40,844 nt of DNA from Methylobacterium tarhaniae (lineage in GTDB: Bacteria > Pseudomonadota > Alphaproteobacteria > Rhizobiales > Beijerinckiaceae): positions 1 to 40,844 of the forward strand of contig NZ_LABZ01000056.1 in assembly GCF_001043955.1 (NCBI RefSeq), in the 5' to 3' direction. The position numbers and the translations under genes are program-made. Shown here in pieces: positions 7,580-15,412 of this stretch. Each line of letters starts with the position of its first letter. Position 1 is the stretch's first letter. A model generated the notes under the pieces. The model made no database searches and was not told the DNA's origin. It was given only the letters and a program-made list of their open reading frames with translations.

Positions 7580-8693
7580 CCTTCACCGTGAACACGAAGT
7601 GCCGGTGCTGCATCTGGCCGTTGGGCTCGAAGCGCACGGTGCCGAAGATCGTGCCGGGGATCTCCTGGCCGCGGATCGCGCCCGCGACCGCCTTGCGCTC
7701 GAGGGTGCCGGCCTTGGCGACGGCCTTGGCCCAGACCTGGAGCGAGGCGGCGCCGAGCGCCATGAACTTGTCCGGCTCGGTCTTGAACTGCTTCTGCATC
7801 TGCGCGACGAAGCGCTTGTTCTCGGGGTTGCTCGCGAACGGCTCGGTCTCGGGGAAGTAGATGTCGGCGCTGTGGAGCCCGTTGGCGGCCTTGCCGGTGG
7901 TCTCGATCACGCTCGGACCGACGGTGCCGACGGTGCAGATCACCGGCGCGCCGACATTCCCTTGCGCGTATTGCTGCAGGAAGGCCGGCAGGCCGGCGCC
8001 CTCGTTGGCGTTGATGCTGATGACGTAATCGGGTTTCGCGTCCCGGATGCTGGTGATCTCGACCCGGAAATCGGTCTGCGGGAACGGAAACTTGAGGGTC
8101 TGGGCGATGGTGTAGTCGAGGTTGGCCTTCTTGAATTCGGCCTCGATGCCCTGCTGGGCGCCGTTGCCGTAGGCGTCGTTCTCGGTGACGAAGACGATGC
8201 GAGCCTTTTTCGTCTTGCTGCCGAGATACTGCGCGATGATCGCCGCGTCCTGCACGTTGGCGCTGTTGAGGCGGATCGCCAGCGGGTTCGAGGCGCTGGC
8301 CAGGATCGCGTCGGCCTTCGAGATCATCGTGATGTCGAGGATGCCGGCCCGCGCCAGGACCGACTGCATCGCGAGCGTCACCGGGCTGTTCCAGCCCTCC
8401 AGCACCACCGCGACGCCGGCCGCCGCGAGTTCGTTCGCCTTGGCGACGCCGATCGCCGGCGTGCTCTCGTCGTCGCGTACCAGGATCTCGATCGGCCGGC
8501 CGAGCACGCCGCCGCTCTCGTTGATCAGGGCCGCCATGCCCTGGACGGCGTGGGTGACGTCCTGCCCCTGCCGGCCGGCGCCGCCGCTGAGCGGGATGAT
8601 GAGCCCGACCTTGATCGGATCCGCCGCCCGCGCGAAGGCCGGCACGAGCGGGGCCGAGGCGAGCCCCGCCAGAACGCTGCGTCTCGATAACAC
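7554..8693 (-). CDS. Periplasmic substrate-binding protein of HAAT ABC importer
   Basis: A 379-residue type I periplasmic binding protein. A GTG start at 8693 is chosen because GGGAGGA sits at ideal spacing, and it gives a compact signal peptide (MLSRRSVLAGLASAPLVPAFARA) with a twin-arginine-like SRRSVLAG motif. The mature part begins ADPIKVGLIIPLSGGAGRQG, the typical opening of Leu/Ile/Val-family receptors, and continues with NELAAAGVAVVLEGWNSPVTL and IVFVTENDAYGNGAQQG. It leads the liv-thiolase-MaoC operon and is divergent from the PRISE reductase gene. The ligand is probably the acid degraded by the downstream enzymes, but this is inferred from context. Confidence 0.92.
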   Translation of the reverse strand: MLSRRSVLAGLASAPLVPAFARAADPIKVGLIIPLSGGAGRQGQDVTHAVQGMAALINESGGVLGRPIEILVRDDESTPAIGVAKANELAAAGVAVVLEGWNSPVTLAMQSVLARAGILDITMISKADAILASASNPLAIRLNSANVQDAAIIAQYLGSKTKKARIVFVTENDAYGNGAQQGIEAEFKKANLDYTIAQTLKFPFPQTDFRVEITSIRDAKPDYVISINANEGAGLPAFLQQYAQGNVGAPVICTVGTVGPSVIETTGKAANGLHSADIYFPETEPFASNPENKRFVAQMQKQFKTEPDKFMALGAASLQVWAKAVAKAGTLERKAVAGAIRGQEIPGTIFGTVRFEPNGQMQHRHFVFTVKDGKIVVES

Positions 8694-8711
8694 GTTCGTT
8701 CCTCCCAGAGT

Positions 8712-8742
8712 TGAGCAAGTATTTTTTGGCGTTACTTGCTCA
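8712..8742. promoter_or_regulatory. Perfect inverted repeat in the divergent promoter region
   Basis: TGAGCAAGTA (8712-8721) and TACTTGCTCA (8733-8742) are perfect 10-bp arms with an 11-bp T-rich spacer; centres of the arms are 21 bp apart, two helical turns. It lies between the ribosome site of the binding-protein gene (minus) and the reductase gene (plus), the expected place for an operator controlling both. The surrounding 120 bp are AT-rich. No regulator gene lies directly next to it. Confidence 0.7.
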
Positions 8743-8815
8743 TTTTTCAAGATATAACATTGTTTTTCGGTGCTGTCTATATGTATATGTTGGCGTTCGC
8801 AGCGCGGAGGACGCG

Positions 8816-9892
8816 ATGAGCCAAAAAGGAACGGTGTTGGTTGCGGGTGCTGGCGGCCTGGTCGGGCGGGCAGCGATCGAGCATTACTTGAGCGACGGGT
8901 GGGAGGTGATCGCCCTGTCGCGACGCCCGCCCGAGCCGGCAACGGGAGCGGCGCACCTGGCCGTCGACCTTGCGGATGCCGCGCAGTGCCGGGCGCGGCT
9001 CTCGGAGGTCCGCACCCTCACCCACGTGGTCTACGCGGCCCTGTTCGAGAAGCCGGACCTGACCGGCGGCTGGCTCGACGACGACCAGATCGCCGTCAAC
9101 CGGGCGATGCTCGCCAATCTCCTCGATGCGGTGGAGCCGCAGAACCCCGGCCTGCGCCACGTCGCCCTGCTCCAGGGTGCCAAGGCCTACGGGGTTCATC
9201 TCGGCCAGATCCCGGTCCCGGCCCGCGAGAGCGCGCCCCGCCACATCCACCCGAACTTCTACTGGGCGCAGGAGGACTTTTTGGCGGACAGGCAGGCCGG
9301 GAAGGGATGGAGCTGGACGATCTTCCGGCCGCAGGTGGTGTTCGGCTTCGCGGAGGGGAGCGCCATGAACATGGTCGCGGCGGTGGGCGCCTACGCGGCG
9401 ATCAGCCGGGAGCTCGGGCTTCCGCTCGTCTATCCGGGCGTCGGCACCCGCGTCACCGAGGCGACGGATGCCCGCCTGCTGGCCCGCGCGATCGCCTGGG
9501 CCGGCCGCTCGGAGGCCGCCGCGAACCAGACCTTCAACGTGACCAACGGCGATGTCTTCACCTGGGAGAACCTCTGGCCGGTGATCGCCAGGGCCTTCCG
9601 CTTGGAGGTCGGCTTGCCGCACCCGATGCCGCTCTCCCGCATCATGCCGGGCCGAGCCGCGACCTGGCAGGCGATCGTCGCGCGCCACGGATTGCGGCCC
9701 CTGTCGCTCGACCGGCTGGTCGGCGCCTCCTGGCAATTCGCCGACTTCGCCTTCTCGCGGACCCACTCGACCTCGTCGCTGCTCAGCACGATCAAGATCC
9801 GCCAGGCGGGATTCGGCGAGTGCATCGACACCGAGGCGTCGCTGGCCTGGTGGCTGGCGGACCTGCAGGAGAGGCGGGTGCTGCCGGCCTGA
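8816..9892 (+). CDS. PRISE-family SDR enone reductase (progesterone 5-beta-reductase-like)
   Basis: A 358-residue atypical short-chain reductase. The ATG at 8816 is chosen because GGAGG precedes it at good spacing; an in-frame ATG 105 bp upstream would run through the inverted repeat. The Rossmann motif is GAGGLVGR at 11-18. The PRISE-specific stretches are clear: LLQGAKAYG with Lys123, PNFYWAQEDFL with the presumed catalytic Tyr149, WSWTIFRPQVVFGF, MNMVAAVGAYAAI, and QTFNVTNGDVFTWENLW, each with close counterparts in plant progesterone 5-beta-reductases and iridoid synthases. These enzymes reduce activated C=C bonds of enones or enals with NADPH. The gene diverges from the importer operon and may reduce an unsaturated carbonyl intermediate of the same pathway. 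Confidence 0.88.
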   Translation: MSQKGTVLVAGAGGLVGRAAIEHYLSDGWEVIALSRRPPEPATGAAHLAVDLADAAQCRARLSEVRTLTHVVYAALFEKPDLTGGWLDDDQIAVNRAMLANLLDAVEPQNPGLRHVALLQGAKAYGVHLGQIPVPARESAPRHIHPNFYWAQEDFLADRQAGKGWSWTIFRPQVVFGFAEGSAMNMVAAVGAYAAISRELGLPLVYPGVGTRVTEATDARLLARAIAWAGRSEAAANQTFNVTNGDVFTWENLWPVIARAFRLEVGLPHPMPLSRIMPGRAATWQAIVARHGLRPLSLDRLVGASWQFADFAFSRTHSTSSLLSTIKIRQAGFGECIDTEASLAWWLADLQERRVLPA

Positions 9893-9926
9893 GGCGATCG
9901 GCGCCGATCCGAGGCCGGGGAGGGGA

Positions 9927-11213
9927 TCAGCGTCCGTCACGGATGATCCCCTTCTCCCGCAGCGTCGCACGCTCCGCCTCGTCGACTCCGAGCGAGGCCA
10001 GCACGTCGGCGGTGGACTCGCCGAGGGTCTGCGGGGCGATCCGGTATGTGGCGGGGGTGCGCGACAGCTGGCTCGGATAGCCGATCACCGTGACGGGCGT
10101 GCCGTCGCTGCGCTCCATGCGCTTGAGCAGGCCGCGGGCCGCGACCTGCGGGTCGGCGAGGATCTGGTCGATGCGGTTGATCGGCCCGCCGGGCACCCCG
10201 CCCGCCTCCATGGCGGCGAAGAAGTCGGCTGAGGTCCACTGCCGGATCGCGGCGCCTAAGCCCGCCTCGAGTTCCTTGCGGTCGCGCAGGCGTCCGACAT
10301 TGTCGCGAAAGCGCGGGTCGGCGGCGAGTTCGGGGAGGTTCAGGAGCGCGCACAGGCTGCGGAACTGCCCGTCATTGCCGCAGGCGACGAGCACGTAGCC
10401 GTCCGCGGTCTGGAACTCGCGGTAGGGCACCACGTTCGGGTGCGAGTTGCCGAGCCGGCCGGGCGTCAGCCCGCCGACGATGTGGTTCATGCCCTGGTTG
10501 ACCAGGACCGCGACCTGGCTGTCGAGGAGAGCGCAATCGATGTGCTGGCCCTCGCCGGTCGCGCTGCGGTGGTGGAGCGCGGCGAGGATCGAGGTGGCGG
10601 CGTAGAGGCCGGTGAACAGGTCGCTCACCGGCAGGCCGACCTTGATCGGACCGGCACCCGGCTCGTCGTCGGGGCGGCCGGTGACGCTCATCAGGCCGCT
10701 CATGCCCTGGATCAGGAAATCGTAGCCGCCCCGCGAGGCGTAGGGCCCGGTCTGGCCGAACCCGGTCACCGAGCAGTAGATCAAGCCCGGGTTGGCGGCC
10801 GACAGCGAGGCGTAGTCGAGGCCGTAGCGGGCGAGCGCCCCGGTCTTGAAGTTCTCGACCAGGATGTCGGCCCGCTCGGCCAGCCGCCGCACCAGGGCGG
10901 CGCCCTCGGGCATGCCGAAATCGATGGCGATGCTGCGCTTGTTGCGGTTGGCGCAGAGGTAGTAGGCGGCGTCGGACGGCCCGTCCGGCCCCTGCACGAA
11001 GGGCGGGCCCCACAGCCGTGTGTCGTCGCCCGTCTCCGGCCGCTCGATCTTCCAGACCTCGGCACCGAGGTCGCCGAGAACTTGCGAGGCCCACGGGCCG
11101 GCAAGCACGCGGGAGAGGTCGAGGACCTTCAAGCCTTGCAACGGTCCCGACAGGGCCTCCAGCGGCTCCGCTTCCGGTCCTGTGGCCGCTCGTGTCTGTT
11201 CCGCGCCCGCCAA
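9927..11213 (-). CDS. Family III CoA-transferase (CaiB/BaiF)
   Basis: A 428-residue family III CoA-transferase. Conserved stretches are LKVLDLSRVLAGPWASQVLGDLGAEV, YYLCANRNKRSIAIDF, LVENFKTGAL, and the catalytic aspartate Asp198 in VSDLFTGLYA. These enzymes move CoA between carboxylic acids through an aspartyl-CoA thioester intermediate. The start is TTG: no ATG or GTG fits, and GGGAGGAG lies seven bases upstream. It is transcribed divergently from the IclR gene, with a palindrome between them, and converges on the PRISE gene 34 bp away. It could activate or recycle acids for either neighbouring acyl-CoA operon. Confidence 0.92.
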   Translation of the reverse strand: MAGAEQTRAATGPEAEPLEALSGPLQGLKVLDLSRVLAGPWASQVLGDLGAEVWKIERPETGDDTRLWGPPFVQGPDGPSDAAYYLCANRNKRSIAIDFGMPEGAALVRRLAERADILVENFKTGALARYGLDYASLSAANPGLIYCSVTGFGQTGPYASRGGYDFLIQGMSGLMSVTGRPDDEPGAGPIKVGLPVSDLFTGLYAATSILAALHHRSATGEGQHIDCALLDSQVAVLVNQGMNHIVGGLTPGRLGNSHPNVVPYREFQTADGYVLVACGNDGQFRSLCALLNLPELAADPRFRDNVGRLRDRKELEAGLGAAIRQWTSADFFAAMEAGGVPGGPINRIDQILADPQVAARGLLKRMERSDGTPVTVIGYPSQLSRTPATYRIAPQTLGESTADVLASLGVDEAERATLREKGIIRDGR

Positions 11214-11244
11214 ATCCGCGCTCCTCCCGTTCGTGATCTTTTGT

Positions 11245-11261
11245 ATTTCATTAGTTGAAAT
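11245..11261. promoter_or_regulatory. Putative IclR operator, site 1
   Basis: ATTTCATTAGTTGAAAT has perfect six-base arms ATTTCA/TGAAAT. It lies 32 bp in front of the TTG of the CoA-transferase gene and 86 bp before the IclR gene. A related 17-bp palindrome with the same outer arms occurs at 19949-19965. An overlapping TTGAA...TTCAA pair extends to 11271. Confidence 0.65.
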
Positions 11262-11346
11262 GCATGTTCAAAACAGTGTAGACCGATCGGCGGCGGATGC
11301 AACGCCGACTTCGATCCCCGATGCGTCGACCGAGAGAGTTTTTTGC

Positions 11347-12135
11347 ATGCCGTCCTTCGAGCCCGTCACCGCGGCCCTGCGGGTGCTGGAGGTCCTGTTC
11401 GCGCTCAACCGCCTCAAGGAGGCGAGCGTCGGCGACCTCTTCCGCGAGACCGGCCTGAACCGGCCGACGATCGTCAGGATGCTCGAGACGCTGATCCATG
11501 CCGGGCTGGTGGCGCGCCACCCGACGAGGGCCGTCTACGTCACCACCGGGCGCACGCTCGAACTGAGCAGCGGCTACCAGAAGCACGAGGAGATGGCGCT
11601 CGCCGCCGCCCCGATCCTCGCGCGGCTGCACAATGCGCTGCAATGGCCCTCCGACGTCTCGGTCTTCGACGGCGACGCGATGGTGGTGGCGCGCACCAGC
11701 CGCAGCGAGGGCGTGCTGCACTTCAACCGCCGGCCCGGCTACCGGGCGCCGCTCCTCGGCACGTCCCTCGGCATGGCCTTCCTGGCCTTCTGCGACCCGA
11801 AGACCCGCGCCCAGGCGCTGGCAGTGCTCGCCGCGTCGGACGACCCGTGGAACGCCGTCGTCCACGATCCCGAGAGGCTCGAGCGGCTGCTCGCGAGCGT
11901 GCGGGACAACGGATACGCCAGCATGAACAAGGACTACTCGCGCACGTCCTATAACGGCGTCGCCTCGGCGATCGGCGTGCCGGTGCTGATCGGCGGGGTC
12001 GCGGTCGGGAGCCTCAACCTCATGTACCTGCGCAACTCCCTCGGCGAGGCCGACGTGGTCGCCCGCTTCGTCGCGCCGCTGCGGGCGGCGGCGGCCGAGA
12101 TCGCCGACGCGCTTGCGGCGATGCGCGGGGAGTGA
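11347..12135 (+). CDS. IclR-family transcriptional regulator
   Basis: A 262-residue regulator from the ATG giving MPSFEPVTAALRVLEVLFAL; an in-frame ATG at 11260 would add 29 residues overlapping the palindrome. The N-terminal winged helix-turn-helix spans about 27-55 (SVGDLFRETGLNRPTIVRMLETLIHAGLV in pieces). The C-terminal ligand domain has the family pattern LHFNRRPGYRAPLLGTSLGMAFLAF, YASMNKDYSRTSYNGVASAIGVPV and VGSLNLMYLR. It resembles MhpR/PcaU-type regulators of aromatic or acid catabolism. Divergent from the CoA-transferase and near two matching palindromes, it probably controls both acyl-CoA operons of this block. Confidence 0.92.
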   Translation: MPSFEPVTAALRVLEVLFALNRLKEASVGDLFRETGLNRPTIVRMLETLIHAGLVARHPTRAVYVTTGRTLELSSGYQKHEEMALAAAPILARLHNALQWPSDVSVFDGDAMVVARTSRSEGVLHFNRRPGYRAPLLGTSLGMAFLAFCDPKTRAQALAVLAASDDPWNAVVHDPERLERLLASVRDNGYASMNKDYSRTSYNGVASAIGVPVLIGGVAVGSLNLMYLRNSLGEADVVARFVAPLRAAAAEIADALAAMRGE

Positions 12136-12170
12136 CGCTTGTTCCTCCTGACCGAAACAACATCCTCCCT

Positions 12171-12311
12171 GTCATCCCGAGGCCGCGCAGCGGAATCCAG
12201 GATCCATGATTGCTGACGACTCGGAATGAAGCGGAGCGCTCTCCACCTCATCTGGCACGCTCAGCGATGACAAATCCCGGGGTCTCGCCTGCGGCGAGCC
12301 CCCGGGATGAC
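12171..12311. repeat. Intergenic repeat with GTCATCCCG termini
   Basis: A 141-bp stretch bounded by GTCATCCCG (12171-12179) and its exact reverse complement CGGGATGAC (12303-12311). The right part forms a GC-rich stem from CCCGGGG.CTCGCC and GGCGAG.CCCCGGG around TGC. It lies between convergent genes (IclR and SMP-30), where it may also act as a bidirectional terminator. Sequences of this type are common dispersed intergenic repeats in rhizobial genomes; copy number cannot be judged from this window. Confidence 0.6.
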
Positions 12312-12344
12312 GCGGAGGGCATGAAATCGTTGGATGTCACCAAA

Positions 12345-12520
12345 TCATGCCATCGGCCCAGGATGCCGACGCATCGACTCGATCTCGGGCAGGCCCGCGA
12401 TCGACGGGGCCGATGACCCATCTCGCATTGTCGACGCCAAGACCAGAAGTCCGGGACCTTGGGCTTGACGAAAACTCGAGAACGGAACCGAAGGTCTTTG
12501 TCTTTCGACCGTTGGTATGA
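12345..12520. repeat. MITE-like repeat, copy A
   Basis: This 176-bp segment is an inverted, diverged copy of the element at 20345-20521. Its right end, GACCGTTGGTATGA (12507-12520), matches the termini of the other copy. Its left end, TCATGCCATCGGCC, is a decayed version. Internal blocks shared with the other copy include GAACGGAACCGAAGGTC and GATGCGTC. It has no coding capacity. It sits between the GTCATCCCG repeat and the stop codon of the SMP-30 gene. Confidence 0.7.
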
Positions 12521-12530
12521 TCTGCGAATA

Positions 12531-13451
12531 TTACGGCGCGAAATTGAGTCTCAACCCCGGCCGCTTCCACGGCACCCGCACCAATTGCCCGGTTCCCGAC
12601 AGGGTCACGTAGGCCGTCCGCAGATCCGCCCCGCCGAAGCAGATGTTGGTGGTGTAGACGTCTGGCATCGGGACGCTCTCCACCAGCTCCCCCTCGGGCG
12701 AGATGACGGTGATCGCCCCCGTCATCAGCGTCGCGACGCAGATGTTGCCGGAGGCTTCGACCGCGAGGCTGTCGTAGCGCTGGTAGCCCGCCTGGTTGAA
12801 TAGGAAGCGGCCGCCATGCGGCGACGGGAACGGACGGCGCCGGATCTTGCCCGGCTCGGCGAGGTCGAAGCCCCAGAGCCGGCCGCCCTCGGTCTCGGCG
12901 ACGTAGAGCACCGTCTCGTCCGGCGAGAGCCCGATGCCGTTCGGGGTCAGGATCGGGTGCACCACCTCGGTGATGAACGAGCCGTCGGTCTTGGCGTAGT
13001 AGATGCTGCCCTGGTCGCGGTCGCGGTGGCGCGCCTTGCCGAGGTCGGTGAAGTAGAAGCCGCCCGCCCGATCGAAGACGATGTCGTTGGGGCCCTTGAG
13101 CTTCGTGTCGCCGCAGCTTTCGTAGAGCACTGTGCAGGCGCCCGTGCGCGGGTCGATCCGCTCGATCCGTCCGCCCGAGTAGGTCTCCGGGGTCCCGATC
13201 GGCCGGATCATCCCCGGCTCCTCGTGCCAGGCGAAGCCGCCGTTGTTGCAGACGTAGAGCATCCCGTCCGGCCCGAGCGCGAGGCCGTTCGGACCTCCGC
13301 CCGGCTCGGAGATGACCGAGACGGTTCCGTCGAGCGCGACCCGCGAGACCGTCCCGCGGGCGATCTCGACGAGCGCGATGGACCCGTCCTCCAGGACGAC
13401 CGGCCCTTCCGGGAAGCGCAAACCCGTCGCCATCACCGCGATGTCAGTCAT
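12531..13451 (-). CDS. SMP-30/gluconolactonase-family lactonase
   Basis: A 306-residue six-bladed beta-propeller hydrolase. The expected metal ligands are present: Glu15 in LRFPEGP, Asn122 in GPNDIVFD, Asn171 in TPNGIGLS and Asp227 in QRYDSLAVE. The family hydrolyses lactones with a divalent metal in the central channel. It is the last gene of the minus-strand operon beginning at 19815, 37 bp after the hydratase gene. A lactonase at the end of an ACAD11-like pathway would supply hydroxy acids by opening lactones; the lactone itself is not known. There is no signal peptide, so it acts in the cytoplasm. Confidence 0.9.
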   Translation of the reverse strand: MTDIAVMATGLRFPEGPVVLEDGSIALVEIARGTVSRVALDGTVSVISEPGGGPNGLALGPDGMLYVCNNGGFAWHEEPGMIRPIGTPETYSGGRIERIDPRTGACTVLYESCGDTKLKGPNDIVFDRAGGFYFTDLGKARHRDRDQGSIYYAKTDGSFITEVVHPILTPNGIGLSPDETVLYVAETEGGRLWGFDLAEPGKIRRRPFPSPHGGRFLFNQAGYQRYDSLAVEASGNICVATLMTGAITVISPEGELVESVPMPDVYTTNICFGGADLRTAYVTLSGTGQLVRVPWKRPGLRLNFAP

Positions 13452-13488
13452 CTCGTTCCTCCGCTTTTTCCCTTGACCAGGCTGTGGT

Positions 13489-14367
13489 TCAGTCCTCGCC
13501 GTAGGGGCGCTCGCGCCACCACGGATAGGCCGCGGGCATGTCGGCCGAGACCCTTCCCGAGAAGGCCGGAGCCCGCTTCTCGAAGAAGGAGGTCACGCCC
13601 TCCGTCACGTCGGGGCTGCGGCCCCGCTCGGCGAGGAGGCGGCTCTCGATCCGGTGCGCCTCCATCGGGTGGTCGGCCCCGAGCATCCGCCACATCATCT
13701 GCCGGGCGAGCGCGACGGAGACCGGCGAGGCGGCCTCGGCGATCTCGCGCGCGATGGCGCGGGCCGCCGGCAGGAGGTCGTCGGGCGCGTGCAGGCTGCG
13801 CACGAGGCCGCTCGCCAGCGCCTCCTCGGCCGGGATCAGCCGGCCGGTCGCGACCCACTCCATCGCCCTTTGCATCCCGACGGCGCGGGGCAGGAACCAG
13901 GACGAGCACGCCTCGGGCACGAGCCCGCGCCGGGTGAACGGGAAGGCGAAGCGCGCACCCGTCACGGCGAGCCGGATGTCCATCGGCAGCAGCATCGTGG
14001 CGCCGACCCCGACCGCCGCCCCGTTCACCGCCGCGATGACGGGCTTCGTGCAGGCGAAGATGCGCAGCGCCAGCCGCCCGCCGGAGTCGCGCATCGCCTC
14101 GCTGTCGGCGGAGGCTTCGGCCCGGCCGGCGACGTCGAAGCGGGAGGCGCCGGCCGACATGTCGGCGCCGGCGCAGAAGCCGCGGCCGCTGCCGGTCACG
14201 ATCACGGCCCGCACGGCGTCGTCCCGGTCGGCCCGGTCGAGGCAGGCGACCATCGCCTCCCGCATGGTGGCCGTGAAGGCGTTCAGCTTGTCCGGCCGGT
14301 TGAGCGTGATCGTCAGCACCCCGTCGTCGAGCCCGGAGAGGACTTCGGTGGTCGTCTCAGCGGCCAT
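13489..14367 (-). CDS. Enoyl-CoA hydratase family protein
   Basis: A 292-residue crotonase-fold protein, slightly longer than usual because of an insertion (70-95) and a C-terminal tail rich in Trp, Tyr and Pro. Oxyanion-hole segments are GFCAGADMS at 63-71 and AAVNGAAVGVGATM at 112-125. GLVPEACSSWFLPRAVG supplies the catalytic Glu152; the other usual Glu position is not acidic. It probably hydrates the 2-enoyl-CoA produced by the kinase/dehydrogenase pair encoded just upstream. The ATG overlaps the kinase gene end by 11 bp. Confidence 0.9.
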   Translation of the reverse strand: MAAETTTEVLSGLDDGVLTITLNRPDKLNAFTATMREAMVACLDRADRDDAVRAVIVTGSGRGFCAGADMSAGASRFDVAGRAEASADSEAMRDSGGRLALRIFACTKPVIAAVNGAAVGVGATMLLPMDIRLAVTGARFAFPFTRRGLVPEACSSWFLPRAVGMQRAMEWVATGRLIPAEEALASGLVRSLHAPDDLLPAARAIAREIAEAASPVSVALARQMMWRMLGADHPMEAHRIESRLLAERGRSPDVTEGVTSFFEKRAPAFSGRVSADMPAAYPWWRERPYGED

Positions 14368-15412
14368 AGGCGATCTCCTCCCCGCGGCGGGCGAGCCGGC
14401 GGAATTTCTCGCCAGCGACGTCGACGGCCCGCGCGTCCGAGGCGTTGCCGTCGAGGGCGCGCCGGTACACGCCGGCGACGATCGCGGCCCAGCGAAACAG
14501 CGAGAACACGACGAAGACGTCGAGGTCGGCCGGCACCGGGCGCCCGGCCGCAGCGGCGTAGGCGGCGACGAACTCCGCCTCGTCCGGGAGCCCCGGCACG
14601 TCGAGGCCGACGAGCCCCTGCTCGGCGGGCGTGGTGCGCCAGGGCAGCAGGCAGTAGGCGAGGTCGGCGAGCGGGTGGCCGAGGGTCGAGAGTTCCCAGT
14701 CGAGGACCGCGATCACCCGTGGCTCCACCGGGTGGAGCATCAGGTTGCCGAGGCGGTAGTCGCCATGCGCGATGGCGGTCTCGTCGGGAACGTCGGCACG
14801 CGCCTCGAGCCAGGCGATCAGGCGGTCCATGGCCGGCTCCGGCGCAAGGTCGGCAGCCCGGTACTGCTTCGTCCAGCGCGCGACCTGCCGCCCGACGTAG
14901 TTGCCGGGCCGGCCGTAATCGCCGAGACCCACAGTGGCGGGGTCGAGGCGGTGCAGGCGCCCGAGCACCCGCGCCGCGTCGAGGAAGGCGGCTCGCCGAT
15001 GGCCCGCATCGACCCCCGGCATGTCGCGCTCCGCGTAGATGCGCCCGACGAGGTAGTCCATCACGTAGAACGGCGTCCCGATGACGCCTGGGTCGTCGCA
15101 GTAGAGCCGGACCCGGGGGACCGGCACGTCGGTCGCGCTCAGCGCGCCGAGCACCCGGTACTCGCGGTCGACCGCGTGAGCGGAAGGCAGGAGCGTGCCG
15201 CCCGGCTTCTTGCGCAGCACGTAGGCCCCGCCCGGCGTGGCGAGGTGGAAGGTCGGGTTGGACTGACCGCCCTGGAACTGGCGCACCACGAGCCCGTCCG
15301 CCGCTCCCGGCAGGAGAGGGGCGAGGGTGCGCCGCAAGCGCTCCTCGTCAAAGCGGTGGTTCGGCAGCACCGGGACCAGGGCCGGCCCGCCGATCACGGG
15401 CGCCTCAGCCAT
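14357..15412 (-). CDS. ACAD10/ACAD11-type phosphotransferase (APH-family acyl kinase)
   Basis: A 351-residue APH-fold kinase closely resembling the N-terminal domain of mammalian ACAD11 and the LvaA-type kinases of levulinate catabolism. Visible landmarks: [10 protein letters not shown] at 48-57, [16 protein letters not shown] with the ATP-binding lysine at 68-69, VDREYRVL, the catalytic loop HGDYRLGN at 216-223 and the metal-binding DWE at 238-240 in [18 protein letters not shown]. The known role of this family is to phosphorylate the 4-hydroxyl of 4-hydroxyacyl-CoA so that the partner dehydrogenase can eliminate phosphate. The start overlaps the end of the dehydrogenase gene by 8 bp, so the two halves of ACAD11 are encoded side by side. 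It was probably not acquired for aminoglycoside resistance. Confidence 0.92.
   Translation of the reverse strand: MAEAPVIGGPALVPVLPNHRFDEERLRRTLAPLLPGAADGLVVRQFQGGQSNPTFHLATPGGAYVLRKKPGGTLLPSAHAVDREYRVLGALSATDVPVPRVRLYCDDPGVIGTPFYVMDYLVGRIYAERDMPGVDAGHRRAAFLDAARVLGRLHRLDPATVGLGDYGRPGNYVGRQVARWTKQYRAADLAPEPAMDRLIAWLEARADVPDETAIAHGDYRLGNLMLHPVEPRVIAVLDWELSTLGHPLADLAYCLLPWRTTPAEQGLVGLDVPGLPDEAEFVAAYAAAAGRPVPADLDVFVVFSLFRWAAIVAGVYRRALDGNASDARAVDVAGEKFRRLARRGEEIAYGR

Noticed and set aside
12136..12530. CRISPR-like array in the convergent gap
   Set aside because: The repeats are two different single elements with inverted ends, with no regular direct repeats or spacers and no cas genes.
14357..15412. 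Aminoglycoside resistance gene
   Set aside because: The APH fold is present, but [16 protein letters not shown] and the neighbouring ACAD11-like gene place it with acyl-CoA kinases.
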